A stretch of 64,000 nt of DNA, taken from Virgibacillus_F sp049310925. Its GTDB lineage: Bacteria; Bacillota; Bacilli; Bacillales; Amphibacillaceae. The notes under the pieces were generated by a model. It did not search any database. It had not been told where the DNA came from and was given only the letters and a program-made list of their open reading frames with translations. The stretch covers positions 1 through 64,000 of the forward strand of contig NZ_JBMERP010000010.1 in assembly GCF_049310925.1 (NCBI RefSeq), written 5' to 3'. The stretch's first letter is position 1; each line of letters starts with the position of its first letter. Shown here one piece after another: positions 42,133 to 52,255 of the stretch. A program made the translations under genes and the position numbers.

Positions 42133-42482
42133 ATGAAAATTTCGTTCAATTTCGTGTTATTTCTACAAAACCCCTCTCAGAACAAATAAAATATGATATA
42201 ATCCAATTAAATATTTTTTAAAAAAATGAAAAACACCTACCGAAATAACGGTAGGCATTAATAATCTTTCATCCTTTATCCTTTGCGAAAAAGTTTGGCG
42301 ACTAGAAACAAAGAATATAGGAAGAAGAAGATTTAACTGTTATAAGTATACTACCATATTTTAATCTGAAAATAAAACATAATTGGTATTTATACATAAA
42401 CCTTCTTTTTCCTTATATTCCTAGAAGTCATTTTTAAAAAAATGATAAGTTAGTGAATTTAAGAAATAGGAGGTTTTTCATT
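42133..42482. other. Leader region of the RepA_N gene
   Basis: About 350 bases without a gene. It contains a hairpin at 42236-42255, a possible reverse-strand antisense RNA (42224-42338) and the AATAGGAGG ribosome site. This is the usual place for copy-number control in RepA_N plasmids. Confidence 0.55.
42224..42338 (-). ncRNA. Putative antisense RNA controlling repA
   Basis: On the reverse strand, the hairpin CCTACCGttatttCGGTAGG followed by TGTTTTTC resembles a terminator. A TATACT box lies about 90 bases upstream of it (42345-42350); no good -35 is seen. A short RNA made this way would be complementary to the repA leader, as in pSK41-type plasmids. The same hairpin in the mRNA could act as an attenuator. 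Confidence 0.4.
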
Positions 42483-43349
42483 ATGGAACAATCAGATTAT
42501 TATAATATATACGAAGAATTTGGAATGAAACACTTCCAATTACCAAAAGTATTTTTTACGAATGAAAAATACATGAAAATGAGTAATGATACGAAAATAG
42601 CTTGGTCGATCTTGAAGGATAGATTTTCATTATCTGTTAAAAATGGATGGTATGACGAATCAGGAAATATTTTTTTCATTTTTACAAATGATGATTTGAA
42701 GAAAATTTTAAATGTAGGGAATACAAAGTTATCTAATATCAAAAAGGAATTGGAAAAAAACGGTTTATTGGAACAAAAAAGATTAGGACAAGGAAAGCCA
42801 AATAAAATGTATATTAAAAAACCTATTATTTCAGAAAGTGATATTTATAAAATAAAAAAAGAAGAAGAAACAGAAACTCCTTGCGAGAGTAATGAAGTCC
42901 CAAAACGATATTTCAAGAAATACCAAAATGAGACTTCAAGAAATACCAAAAACAGACAACTAGAAATCCCAAAACGAGACAGTAATGATACTGATATTAA
43001 TGATACTGATATTAACCTAAACCTAAATCAAATGAGTAAATATATTTGGAATATGAAAATACCAATGCCATTGAAAAAATTCTTTTCAGAAAAGGTAAAG
43101 GTATTGGTAGGTGATAATACATTTGATATATACGAAATAGAATATTTTTACAACACATATAATGACTACATACAACCTAATTGCACTAGAGAAGATGAAA
43201 TGTATTTAAATGACATAGAATTCACTAAAACCATGAAAAAAATGTTTTTAGAGGTGAACAGACCAATTCAAAATATGGAAGGTCTTATTAAAACTTGGGT
43301 ACAAGCTCGAATACACTACAAAATGGAAAATAACTCAGGGGTAGGGTAA
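42483..43349 (+). CDS. repA: RepA_N-type replication initiator
   Basis: A 288-aa protein; ATG at 42483 follows AATAGGAGGTTTTTCATT. The N-terminal winged-helix domain has the RepA_N pattern: FQLPKVFFTNEKYMKMSNDT, KIAWSILKDRFSLS, NIFFIFTNDDLKKILNVGNT. Such proteins bind iterons inside their own gene to start theta replication. Short direct repeats at 42912-43020 in the middle of the gene fit this. A C-terminal helical domain (about 175-285) may restrict host range. Confidence 0.9.
   Translation: MEQSDYYNIYEEFGMKHFQLPKVFFTNEKYMKMSNDTKIAWSILKDRFSLSVKNGWYDESGNIFFIFTNDDLKKILNVGNTKLSNIKKELEKNGLLEQKRLGQGKPNKMYIKKPIISESDIYKIKKEEETETPCESNEVPKRYFKKYQNETSRNTKNRQLEIPKRDSNDTDINDTDINLNLNQMSKYIWNMKIPMPLKKFFSEKVKVLVGDNTFDIYEIEYFYNTYNDYIQPNCTREDEMYLNDIEFTKTMKKMFLEVNRPIQNMEGLIKTWVQARIHYKMENNSGVG
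42912..43020 (+). repeat. Iterons inside repA (probable origin)
   Basis: TTCAAGAAATACCAAAA occurs at 42912 and 42935 (23 bp apart), a weaker copy near 42960. Two tandem 15-bp units (ATGATACTGATATTA) follow at 42984 and 42999. In known RepA_N plasmids the origin lies at this place in the gene. Confidence 0.6.
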
Positions 43350-43413
43350 ACCATTAAAAAATGAAGTAGGGAACATAATACGGTAATAACAAAACTTGAT
43401 TGGAAATGATTTA

Positions 43414-43644
43414 ATGCAAACGTATAAATATCCGAAATACTTCAAAAAGAAAAAATTTAATTTATTAAGTGTAGGATTATACTTAATAATGATTAAACAA
43501 AGAAGTGAAACATACGATTTAAATAACTTAAAAGAAGGTAATCTGATGAATGATTTTCAATTAGCAAATTCTATTGATACTCTTATTAAAAATGGGATTA
43601 TTGAAAAGGAAAACAATAAAATTAAAATCAAAAAAAGAATGTAA
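43414..43644 (+). CDS. Small winged-helix-like protein downstream of repA
   Basis: A 76-aa protein starting at ATG 43414 (a TTG at 43396 is an alternative). The pattern LLSVGLYLIMIKQRSETYDL, then ANSIDTLIKNGIIEKENNKI resembles a winged-helix DNA-binding fold. It could assist repA. No strong ribosome site is visible. Confidence 0.5.
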   Translation: MQTYKYPKYFKKKKFNLLSVGLYLIMIKQRSETYDLNNLKEGNLMNDFQLANSIDTLIKNGIIEKENNKIKIKKRM

Positions 43645-43700
43645 CCTAAACACTATTTAACCATAATCAAAAGCGATAATTTGTATTGAGGTGAAAAGAT

Positions 43701-44396
43701 ATGATACCAATCAAAAACAAGCTGAGACAAGCTGAAATCAATTCCTATGAGGTGATATTAGAGGGTAGTCCATTCACTCTTAGCGACTTCTATTATGAAG
43801 AAAATAATCCGTTTTTTGTTGTACTGGATAAAGGATTACAACATTATATGTTGTTTGGTTTTAATGAAGAAATATTAAGATTTGAAATTCCTAGATTATC
43901 TAAACAATATGAGTTGATCGTGGAATTAGAAAAAGAAAAAGATTATAAAAAAATATTTGGAGTTTGGGTAGAAAAGAGAGTTTTACTAAAACGATTTTTA
44001 GAATACTTTAATTTGATTAATGACGAAGAAAAATTTGATATTTTTATTGATGTTTATAATAGGTCTGAATATGGTTTTAATGAATATATTAATGAATCTT
44101 TTATTAAAAATATAGTTAAGTATCGTTCTCCTGAATCAATATATACTCCTCATTTTACAGATAAAAAAATAAAAGTTTATCGTGGTGTAGGAAGACTTTC
44201 TACAAGTCCATTTAAGGCTTACTCATGGACTTTAGATAAAGAGACAGCTCAATGGTTTAGTACACGTTTTAAAGATGTAGGAGAAGTATATGAAGCGTAT
44301 ATAGAAACTAAAAATATAGTTGCTTATATTGAAAAGAGGAATGAAAAAGAAGTAGTTGTTTTACCTTCTAAATTAAAGGAAATAAATCAGATTTGA
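43701..44396 (+). CDS. ADP-ribosyltransferase-like protein
   Basis: A 231-aa protein with ribosome site GAGGTG. The C-terminal third matches mono-ADP-ribosyltransferase folds: KVYRGVGR (Arg, about 156-163), YSWTLDKETAQWFSTRF (about 174-190) and EKEVVVLP (Glu, about 214-221). Thus the Arg, the aromatic-Ser/Thr strand and the catalytic Glu region are all present. The N-terminal part is unlike any family recognised. No signal peptide is present, so it acts inside the cell, possibly against phage or a host target. It follows the RepA_N replicon. Confidence 0.65.
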   Translation: MIPIKNKLRQAEINSYEVILEGSPFTLSDFYYEENNPFFVVLDKGLQHYMLFGFNEEILRFEIPRLSKQYELIVELEKEKDYKKIFGVWVEKRVLLKRFLEYFNLINDEEKFDIFIDVYNRSEYGFNEYINESFIKNIVKYRSPESIYTPHFTDKKIKVYRGVGRLSTSPFKAYSWTLDKETAQWFSTRFKDVGEVYEAYIETKNIVAYIEKRNEKEVVVLPSKLKEINQI

Positions 44397-44405
44397 TAGA
44401 AAAAA

Positions 44406-44432
44406 ATAACTACCCTTTTTAAGAGTAGTTAA
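44406..44432. terminator. Bidirectional terminator hairpin
   Basis: AAAAATAACTACcctttttaagaGTAGTTATT-type stem between converging genes. The A-rich left side also gives a T run on the reverse strand. Confidence 0.5.
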
Positions 44433-44491
44433 TTCCAGTTACTAAAATCATAATAAAAACTAATGTAAATAAAACATACAATATTCCATTA

Positions 44492-45277
44492 TTACTTTTC
44501 CAAAAATCCTTGATATATTCTGCGTTTCGCACAAATAGTTGTTTCATCATTATCGTTCCTTTCATAGTTTTCTCTTAAATATTTTATAATTTTTTCTTTC
44601 CAATAATTCGCTTTTTGTCTAGTTAAGTATGGGTATTTAGTTTGGTTATAGCTTAATCTCCATTTTCTCTTTGAAAATAAAGCTGAAAAATCTTCTGAAA
44701 AGACTTCATCAGGTCGTAATCCCCAATCCATATACTGATTATTCTCGATCACCTTTAACTTTTTTTCTTCTAATTCTGTTTCAACTTTAATTCGTTCTTT
44801 TTTATATTTATTTATAACTTTATTATTTAATAATTCACTTTGAAGAATGTGTCCTACTTCGTGTAAAAGAGTTTTATTATAATTAGATTTTAAAAGTCTT
44901 TCTTTATTATTCTCATCTTTATATATCCACCTTTTATAATCATCTCGAAAAATGAATACAATACCATTTTTAACTTCCCCTAACCTAGTTTCTTTTTTTC
45001 CTTCATTATCTGTTTTAATATACTTTTTATTAACTAATACAATAGGTATAGGTTCATCAAAAACAACATCAATTTCGCTATTAAGGTATTCCAAACTTTC
45101 TACAATAACATCTTTAGGGAAATTGTTTTCATTCTCTACACTTTCATCTTTTTCCTTAATCTCATACACCTCAAAATTATCCACATACCAACTATCAACT
45201 AACTCATATTCCGTTCCTAAAAAACTTCCATTTGTATGTAAAAAAGCAATTAACACCAACCATGTTAAACTATTCAT
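44492..45277 (-). CDS. Lethal-factor-type (M34-like) metalloprotease, exported
   Basis: A 261-aa protein; ATG at 45277 follows TATAAGGAG. A short hydrophobic N-terminus (about 1-20) suggests export. HEVGHILQSE lies at residues about 139-148, and DEVFSEDFSALF about 50 residues later supplies the third metal ligand. This HExxH plus E-x-F-x-E-x-F order is that of anthrax lethal factor and its relatives. Two more such proteases lie in the window (57766 and 61993). It is the last gene of the 45-51 kb reverse unit. Confidence 0.7.
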   Translation of the reverse strand: MNSLTWLVLIAFLHTNGSFLGTEYELVDSWYVDNFEVYEIKEKDESVENENNFPKDVIVESLEYLNSEIDVVFDEPIPIVLVNKKYIKTDNEGKKETRLGEVKNGIVFIFRDDYKRWIYKDENNKERLLKSNYNKTLLHEVGHILQSELLNNKVINKYKKERIKVETELEEKKLKVIENNQYMDWGLRPDEVFSEDFSALFSKRKWRLSYNQTKYPYLTRQKANYWKEKIIKYLRENYERNDNDETTICAKRRIYQGFLEK

Positions 45278-45345
45278 TTTTATCAACTCCTTATAAATAA
45301 GAAAGGAAGATCGAGAACGAATATCGTTCACAACCTCCCTCCTAT

Positions 45346-48300
45346 TTATTTCAATTTTCCTTTACTATTAATGTTACCTAGATTCTTTATAGGTGGTATT
45401 CCTCTCTTACTAGAAAGATTTTTATACTTATTACCACTTTCCCTATTACTCTCACTTACCGTATCAAATGGAGATTTATTCTTCTTTGTTACGTTCCTTT
45501 CTTCAGTAACTTCTTCTCCATTTTCTACCCTAATCTTTCCACCCTTCATGTTGACTTTATTATCCTTTGGTTGTAGGAAAGATTTTTCTCCTTTTATATC
45601 GTACTCTTTTCCTAAGACACTATCATCAGAAGGAATTTGTCTTTGTTTTCTACTTGAAGCAATTTTTTTAAATTCATCTCTCCCTTTAGGGATGTTCTCA
45701 GTTAGATTTAAAAAAGTAGCTTCCCCCAACACATAATCCTTATATATATTTTCTTTCCACTCAGCCTCAACCATTTCTTCAAATTCATCATCATCTAAAA
45801 ATGGTGTTCTTATTACTGATTCAGATTCTAATCCTAATCCAATAAATAGTCCAGCATAGTTTTGTGGAGGTATATCTGTAAATGCTCTTGTGTCTTCATA
45901 AATCATTTTTGAACCACTTGCATCCAAACGACTGGATAATTTTAGTTGTAAATTATTTTTCGCTTCACCACTACCTAGTGATTTGATACTAGGTTTTTGA
46001 GTGATAAGAATTAAATGAATCCCTACTGCTCTACATTGAGATAATAATAAATCTATATTTTTAATCGTGTTGTTTTTTATATCATCATCAGGATTTGTAG
46101 TTGCTCTTGCAAATTCATCAACGATAAAGACTATTCTTGGTAATGGCTTTTCACCATTTTTTAAAACCTTCTTTTTATATCCTTTATAATTTTTAGCCTT
46201 CATAGTTTTCCAAATTTCCATACGTCTGTCCATTTCTTTTTTCATTAAATCAGTCAAATCAGAGAAGTCATCTACATTATCAACAACTGTATATAATTTA
46301 TCTTCATACATTGTTAATTCTAGCCCACCTTTTAAATCTGCAAATATCATCATAAAATCTTCACCTTTTCGTTGAATCTGATTTATAATATTATTGGTTA
46401 ATACAGATTTACCACTTTTTGAAATCCCTACGATTAATGCGTTAGGTTGATCATCTATATCCCATTTAACCCATCCCTTTACATCTTTACCTATATACAC
46501 ATACGGTTCATCATCATTATAAGGTATTTCATCAAATGCAATTAAAGAAGGTAATTGACCAGTTGTTAATTCGATTCCAGTAGCACCTTCTTCACTATTA
46601 TAATCTGAGTGTATTTTATAAACACTTTTCTTAATAGTAGCTTTGATATTATCTCTCTTTTTTTCGTAATCACTAGCAGTGATACCATCAATTTTCATCA
46701 CATGAATCTCCGTTCCATCATTTTGAATAACAGTAGGAGTTTTATATTTAGATGAATACTTAGAAAACTCATTACTAACAAAATCCTTCCACCTAGAATC
46801 TAATGGATTTGTATTTTTTTTATTACTTACAGATTTATCAACACTACCAACACTTCTATCATCACCTAATATATAATCTTTAAAGGGATTTTCTTTCCAG
46901 TTTGTTTCAACATATTCAATAAAATCAAATTTATCAACAAATGGTGTCCTAACAACGCTATCGTCAGGCGAGTTTTGACTACTTTTTATAATAAACATTC
47001 CTCCATAATCATTATCAGGTAAACGTGTAAAAGCAAAATCATTATCTAAAGCAACACCTGAAGAACTCCCATCTTTCAACTTTCCAACCAAACGAAAACC
47101 TAAGTTATTTCTAAAATCTGTACTACCTAATGATTCAGCAGACGGTCTTTGTGTAGCTATAATAATATGAACGTTTACAGTACGACCTTGTGATCCAATA
47201 CGTTTTAATTTTTCCATAGAACGTTCCATTAATCTATCTTTCGTACCAGTAATATCAGCAAATTCATCAATTATTAAAAATGTATGAGTGAATTCTTCTC
47301 TACTACTATTTTCACGTTGTTTTTGACGATAATCAACTTCACTTTCAATGCGTTCAATTAAATTTACTGCATCTTCCCTTTCAGTTGCTACCTCATAACC
47401 CTTTTTTCTAAAAAAAGCAAATTCTTCTTTTTTAAAATCAACAAAATATAAATTATGTCCTCTATCATTAAATTGTTCTACGACATTCATTAAAGCAACC
47501 GTTTTACCACTTCCAGTAGTACCACTAAAAATACCATGAGGTACTTTTTTAAAATTCCAATAAACCTTTCCTTTTGCATCTAATCCAACCACAACATTTT
47601 CTTCATATAAAGGATCTAAAGGATCTATTTTTACATAGTCATAATCAAACACTTTTGGTGGTTGTTTATTAATCAACTCTATACCAACCGTTCCAGTTCC
47701 TTTATAATCCTTTAATGGTTGATATACCTGTTTTTTAGTGAATGATTCTATTAATTGAATATTATCTTTTATTTTTTGAAAAGGTAATATCGGAATATCA
47801 AAAATATGAATTTCTGTTTCATTTTGATTTTGATATTTAGGTAATACAATTTTGTCATGTTGCGATTTTGGAATAAGATATTGTAATAACTCTTCCCATT
47901 TATCATTTAAAGGATTGTTTTTGCTAATTTCATTCTTACTTTCATCCAACGGTTCTTCTGTTGTATTCATTATCGGTATATCAACACTTAAATCAGGAAC
48001 AGATTTACCTTCATGGTTAGCTATTTCTTTAACACTCTCTTTATAATTGGGTTTAAATGGTACAAATTCTACCATAGTATCAAAAATTTTAAATAAATTA
48101 ACATAAGGCTCTAACAAATCATACTCTCTATCTTCATACATTTGTTTTGTTATTTTTTTGTTAAAGAAAAATGAAGTTAAGTAAGTTATAAAAACATACA
48201 TTCCTAAACCAAAAATTAAATCACTTAATACTCCTGAACGGAATAAAAAAATGAAGAAAAATTGGATAAAAATAAAAGTGATTAATTGATAACCAACAGG

Positions 48301-49050
48301 AATACCTTTACTTATAAATAAAAACCTTCTAATAACATCCCTTTTTCTAAAGAAAAAAGGTTTAGGAGAAACAGAAATATTTTCTACTTTATTAATAACA
48401 GATTGAATAAACTTATTATTTTTTCTCATTCCATGTTTTTTGTTTTTCATTTTCTCTCTTATGTTATCCGATTTATTTGTATCACCTTTACTCATAGACT
48501 TTTCTAAATCATTTTCTAAAGAATCATATTCTTCTTGTAAAATATTATTTTCTTCTTCATATCTTTTCTTCTTAATAACCATTTTACGATAAACATCTAA
48601 AAATTTATTACCATGAATGTATTCATGGATTTGTTTTTCAGCTCTTCCAGTATCAAAACCAAACATTTTTCTTTTTACTTCATCACGATAAGGCTTAGAT
48701 TTTTCCCATCCTTCACCACTTTTTTCTTTCCATTCCTTTCCTTTAGTTTTAGAAGTTTTCGCTATACCTTTGTAATCAACACCTTTTATGTTCTCAGTTG
48801 TTTTTTGGATAAATGTTTTATTATCTGTTTTCATAGTTTCAACATCTTCAACATCTTCTTTTAATAAATCAAAATTACTTTCTAAAGGAACAGATTCATC
48901 TACAGTATTTTCTTCTTCATTTTCTTGTAAATCAATTAATTCATTTTCTAATTTCATTTTTTCTTTTAATAATATGTTGAATTCTTTTCCACCTTCAGAA
49001 ACATTTAATTTTTTATCTATATTTTTTATTTTATCTTTTAAAAATTCCAA
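45346..49050 (-). CDS. Double-ATPase FtsK/EssC-like membrane protein
   Basis: A 1234-aa protein. TTG at 49050 was chosen because its ribosome site AAAAAAGGGG lies ahead and the class-1 promoter sits at 49096-49142, inside the longer frame. The N-terminus is charged and coiled. Two spans lie at about 250-295. Motor 1 has GTTGSGKT near 510 and IIDEFAD near 590; motor 2 has GISKSGKS near 874 and FIVDEFARA near 970. Both motors look intact. Two FtsK motors after a two-span anchor is the layout of EssC (type VII secretion), but no FHA domain is seen. It may pump DNA or protein. It is followed by a metalloprotease and preceded by a large secreted protein. Confidence 0.8.
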   Translation of the reverse strand: MEFLKDKIKNIDKKLNVSEGGKEFNILLKEKMKLENELIDLQENEEENTVDESVPLESNFDLLKEDVEDVETMKTDNKTFIQKTTENIKGVDYKGIAKTSKTKGKEWKEKSGEGWEKSKPYRDEVKRKMFGFDTGRAEKQIHEYIHGNKFLDVYRKMVIKKKRYEEENNILQEEYDSLENDLEKSMSKGDTNKSDNIREKMKNKKHGMRKNNKFIQSVINKVENISVSPKPFFFRKRDVIRRFLFISKGIPVGYQLITFIFIQFFFIFLFRSGVLSDLIFGLGMYVFITYLTSFFFNKKITKQMYEDREYDLLEPYVNLFKIFDTMVEFVPFKPNYKESVKEIANHEGKSVPDLSVDIPIMNTTEEPLDESKNEISKNNPLNDKWEELLQYLIPKSQHDKIVLPKYQNQNETEIHIFDIPILPFQKIKDNIQLIESFTKKQVYQPLKDYKGTGTVGIELINKQPPKVFDYDYVKIDPLDPLYEENVVVGLDAKGKVYWNFKKVPHGIFSGTTGSGKTVALMNVVEQFNDRGHNLYFVDFKKEEFAFFRKKGYEVATEREDAVNLIERIESEVDYRQKQRENSSREEFTHTFLIIDEFADITGTKDRLMERSMEKLKRIGSQGRTVNVHIIIATQRPSAESLGSTDFRNNLGFRLVGKLKDGSSSGVALDNDFAFTRLPDNDYGGMFIIKSSQNSPDDSVVRTPFVDKFDFIEYVETNWKENPFKDYILGDDRSVGSVDKSVSNKKNTNPLDSRWKDFVSNEFSKYSSKYKTPTVIQNDGTEIHVMKIDGITASDYEKKRDNIKATIKKSVYKIHSDYNSEEGATGIELTTGQLPSLIAFDEIPYNDDEPYVYIGKDVKGWVKWDIDDQPNALIVGISKSGKSVLTNNIINQIQRKGEDFMMIFADLKGGLELTMYEDKLYTVVDNVDDFSDLTDLMKKEMDRRMEIWKTMKAKNYKGYKKKVLKNGEKPLPRIVFIVDEFARATTNPDDDIKNNTIKNIDLLLSQCRAVGIHLILITQKPSIKSLGSGEAKNNLQLKLSSRLDASGSKMIYEDTRAFTDIPPQNYAGLFIGLGLESESVIRTPFLDDDEFEEMVEAEWKENIYKDYVLGEATFLNLTENIPKGRDEFKKIASSRKQRQIPSDDSVLGKEYDIKGEKSFLQPKDNKVNMKGGKIRVENGEEVTEERNVTKKNKSPFDTVSESNRESGNKYKNLSSKRGIPPIKNLGNINSKGKLK

Positions 49051-49095
49051 TCCCAACACCCCTTTTTTATCTATAACTTTTTTACTTATACTATA

Positions 49096-49142
49096 ATTAT
49101 AGCTTTTTTTTTGAAATTCTTCAGTAGTGTTAATAAGACCAT
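49096..49142 (-). promoter_or_regulatory. Class-1 promoter of the double-ATPase gene
   Basis: Reverse strand: ATGGTCTTATTAAC, ACTACTGAAG, 17 bases, GCTATAAT. It shows that translation must begin at 49050 and not further upstream. Confidence 0.8.
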
Positions 49143-49210
49143 CAATGAAATAGAGAAAAGGAACGGATTTTCTTTCTTCCGTTCCACATGTTCCCAACTA
49201 TGATTGGTAA

Positions 49211-51391
49211 TTAAAAATCCCAATCATCATCAAAATCTTTATCTACATCTATATCTTCCGTACCCACATCATCATAGATATTACCATCTATCTTGAATTT
49301 TTCAGGTATGGAATAACAAACTTTATTTTTATTAAGTTCACTATCTATATTTTTTCCATTTAGAAAAGCTGATAAGGATAATCCATATAGACCATTTTTG
49401 TTTTTAACATTTGTATAGAAACTGTTTAATGCATTTCCTACTTCATAGTCACTACCTAAGTTACCTTGATCCGTTTCTTGCTTACCTCCTTCATTAACAC
49501 TCTCAATAGGTATTATAAAACTAAATTCCTTTTCATAACGGTTTACTTCCCTATAAGTCCCGAAAGTAGTTTTTCTTACTTTACTCTCACTAGAAGTGAT
49601 ATAGTCACCATTATTTGTTCTTTCCTTATCTACCCTTGCCTTCACCTTACTATTACCTTCAAAGTCTTCTACGACACCTTCAGAGACTTTTACACCTTCA
49701 GTTTTTAAGGATTCAATTAATTCTTTCATAAATTTTTTCTTTCTTTTGTTTATATCTGATTCTCCACTAAAACTCATTATCTTCAAATCAACTTTCATAG
49801 TTCCATATAACTCTAAGGATCTTCCTGCCCTTAAAAGCCTCTTTACTTCATCCTTAGATACATTTAATTCGCTTAATGATTCAATCATATCCCTACTTAC
49901 ACCATATTTTTTTAACTGACTATTAGGTATATTAATTAAAGATACGTTCCATTTATCTTCTAATATATTAGTTCCAGTAGCTTTAGGAACGTTATTGTGG
50001 CTATCGCTTGTATGGTTTCCATACCTAGTCCAACCACCTAATAAATATTGTTTACTTTTATTAAAATCAACTTTAGCTGAATGCAGTAAACTTATAGAAT
50101 GATATGTATAACCTTTATATATACAATTACCTTCACTATCCCAACTCGTACATGTTTTAATTGCATATCTTTCACTTTCACCTGAACCACTAACGTTGCA
50201 AAAATTATTACTTGGTGTATAAACACTCTTGGAAATTTGATTATCATCATATGTTATTTCTTTAAAATCATTATCCTTATTTGGATTAAACATAGCTGAA
50301 ACTGTTATTTTAGTATTAGGAGATATTAATTCTTTAACTTTAAATTTAGCTAAATATCTTCTTTTAGTTTCTTTATATTCCCATTCATCACCAAAACTTT
50401 CAGTTTCTATAATACTTATATCATTACCAATTTTAATTTTTAATCTAGTTGGTAAAGGTACATTTGTATTGATTTCAGATTTACTCGTATTCTTTACTTC
50501 CATATACACTTCATAATTTCCATCAACAACTTCAATAACATCTAGTTTTTTTGCAGTTAAATTATTACCTACATTTAATAAATAGAGTTTATTAATTGGA
50601 AATATATCATATAATATTCCACCAGCAGTATTTGTATAATGCCATGTAGCCATTTGACCTTTACTAAATGTGGTACTAGGAATTGAAATATTATTGATCT
50701 TTTTTAATTTATCAAAAGGTATTTGAAGTAATTGATTCTCGTTACCTCTTTCTCTCCAATTAGGGTTATTATAACTATATAATTCCTGATTACGAGCATA
50801 CACATCATCAAAACTTAAATTCCAATTATCTATCATAGTTTGTGATTGATTTGTAGAAAAAATAACACCTGAAAACATAAATAACATTTTTAGTTTTTGA
50901 GAATTATTAAAAACATCACTTAAAGGAACGTAAGAATTATCTAGTATATTTCTGTTTTCATATGGATTCAAAACATAATCCCTAATAATTGGATTTCCCG
51001 AAGTTGAATAATCCGCAGGAAAGCTTCTATTTGGAAATGGATTACCAAAAAAATCTAACCCTAGAAATCTATATTCACCACCCACATAATCATTATCACT
51101 AACATCATTATGGTCGCCAAAAAAAACTTCACCAGTAGTAAATAACCTAGAAGTGTTTAGTTTTTTATAACTACGTGTCTTTGGATCATATATTTCAGGT
51201 ATTCCTCTCCCACTAATATATATCCCTTCCCAAATACTATTTTTCAAAAAAACATTATACTCTTCTACTGTCTTTGGTGTTTGAATAACTTTTGTTTCAG
51301 CACTAACATTACCTGAAAATGTATTGGTAATGATGAAAAATAAATATAATAAAAAAACAAATATTAAACATTTTCTCTTCACAATAAACAC
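49211..51391 (-). CDS. Large secreted protein, unknown
   Basis: A 726-aa protein with a signal peptide (CLIFVFLLYLFFIITNTF, cut near VSAET). GTG at 51391 follows AAGGGATAG. Beta-rich throughout with paired cysteines (FCNVSGSG, KTCTSWDSEGNC) and a C-terminal acidic tail (DDVGTEDIDVDKDFDDDWDF). No anchor is seen. Its position beside the double-ATPase suggests it is a part or a substrate of that system. No known domain is recognised. Confidence 0.6.
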   Translation of the reverse strand: MFIVKRKCLIFVFLLYLFFIITNTFSGNVSAETKVIQTPKTVEEYNVFLKNSIWEGIYISGRGIPEIYDPKTRSYKKLNTSRLFTTGEVFFGDHNDVSDNDYVGGEYRFLGLDFFGNPFPNRSFPADYSTSGNPIIRDYVLNPYENRNILDNSYVPLSDVFNNSQKLKMLFMFSGVIFSTNQSQTMIDNWNLSFDDVYARNQELYSYNNPNWRERGNENQLLQIPFDKLKKINNISIPSTTFSKGQMATWHYTNTAGGILYDIFPINKLYLLNVGNNLTAKKLDVIEVVDGNYEVYMEVKNTSKSEINTNVPLPTRLKIKIGNDISIIETESFGDEWEYKETKRRYLAKFKVKELISPNTKITVSAMFNPNKDNDFKEITYDDNQISKSVYTPSNNFCNVSGSGESERYAIKTCTSWDSEGNCIYKGYTYHSISLLHSAKVDFNKSKQYLLGGWTRYGNHTSDSHNNVPKATGTNILEDKWNVSLINIPNSQLKKYGVSRDMIESLSELNVSKDEVKRLLRAGRSLELYGTMKVDLKIMSFSGESDINKRKKKFMKELIESLKTEGVKVSEGVVEDFEGNSKVKARVDKERTNNGDYITSSESKVRKTTFGTYREVNRYEKEFSFIIPIESVNEGGKQETDQGNLGSDYEVGNALNSFYTNVKNKNGLYGLSLSAFLNGKNIDSELNKNKVCYSIPEKFKIDGNIYDDVGTEDIDVDKDFDDDWDF

Positions 51392-51454
51392 CTATCCCTT
51401 CTTTTTTTGGTTTTTATAACCTCCTATTCTATACAACCTTTTGTATAATGAAAT

Positions 51455-52255
51455 TTACCATTCAATCCAATACTTATTAACATCATAGTAAAAAATAACA
51501 TTATTCGTGGTTAGATTTTCTTTCCCTTCTCTTAATTTTTTAATACTTTTTTCTAATTCTTTTTTACTAATTGGTACGCCAAGTTTAAGTAATGATTTAC
51601 TTGCCATTTCAAAAGATTCATCACTCCAATCACCTATAGCGAATATGTTTTCATTACCATTAAAAACATGATAAACCTTATCATCCTTAACAACAGAAAA
51701 GCCTTTTTCAGTATCATTTATTAGTTTATAGTCCTTATATACATCCTTAACTTTTGTCATACTTTTGTTTTCTGTCTCTTGTTCTACTTTAGAAGGTTGG
51801 GTTGGTGTGAAATCAGCCACACTTTCTACACTATTCCTAAAGACCTTTTCTCTGTTATTTTCTTTTACTAATTCAATATTTTCCTTGTCATCTACTGTAA
51901 CCACAAAAGAATCATTTTCAATTATCTTCTCACCAGTTTTTTCGTCTATTTTAATACTAGTACCTTTACTACCTTTTATTTTACTTACACCGTTGATGTT
52001 TTCTAACTCTTTTTCTTCTTTTTCACTTTTCTCATTAATATTTTTTTCTTGATTAACACTCTTTAATGCATTAGAAAATCTTTCTTTGTAATCTCCTCTC
52101 ACTTTTTCATCATAAGTGTAAGTGTATTTTTTTGTGTCCTGATTTTTATTATTCATTTCTTTAGTATTATGATTACTACCATTCAGAGAGTAAAACACGA
52201 TTAATACTAATGAAATTAAAACGAACACAATTAATATTACTTTTTTTCTATTCAC
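51455..52255 (-). CDS. Membrane-anchored member of the I-x-W domain family (1)
   Basis: A 266-aa protein; GTG at 52255 follows GAGGTG. One membrane span near residues 6-24, a long Lys/Glu-rich linker, and the C-terminal domain shared by five proteins here: VKDVYKDY, a GFSVV strand, a helix ending in LLKLGVPISKKELEKSI, and final NKYWIEW. It would face outward. Role unknown. Confidence 0.65.
   Translation of the reverse strand: MNRKKVILIVFVLISLVLIVFYSLNGSNHNTKEMNNKNQDTKKYTYTYDEKVRGDYKERFSNALKSVNQEKNINEKSEKEEKELENINGVSKIKGSKGTSIKIDEKTGEKIIENDSFVVTVDDKENIELVKENNREKVFRNSVESVADFTPTQPSKVEQETENKSMTKVKDVYKDYKLINDTEKGFSVVKDDKVYHVFNGNENIFAIGDWSDESFEMASKSLLKLGVPISKKELEKSIKKLREGKENLTTNNVIFYYDVNKYWIEW

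Noticed and set aside
45346..49050. A standard type VII secretion EssC
   Set aside because: No FHA domains at the N-terminus and no WXG100 or YukD-like gene in the window, so it is described only as EssC/FtsK-like.
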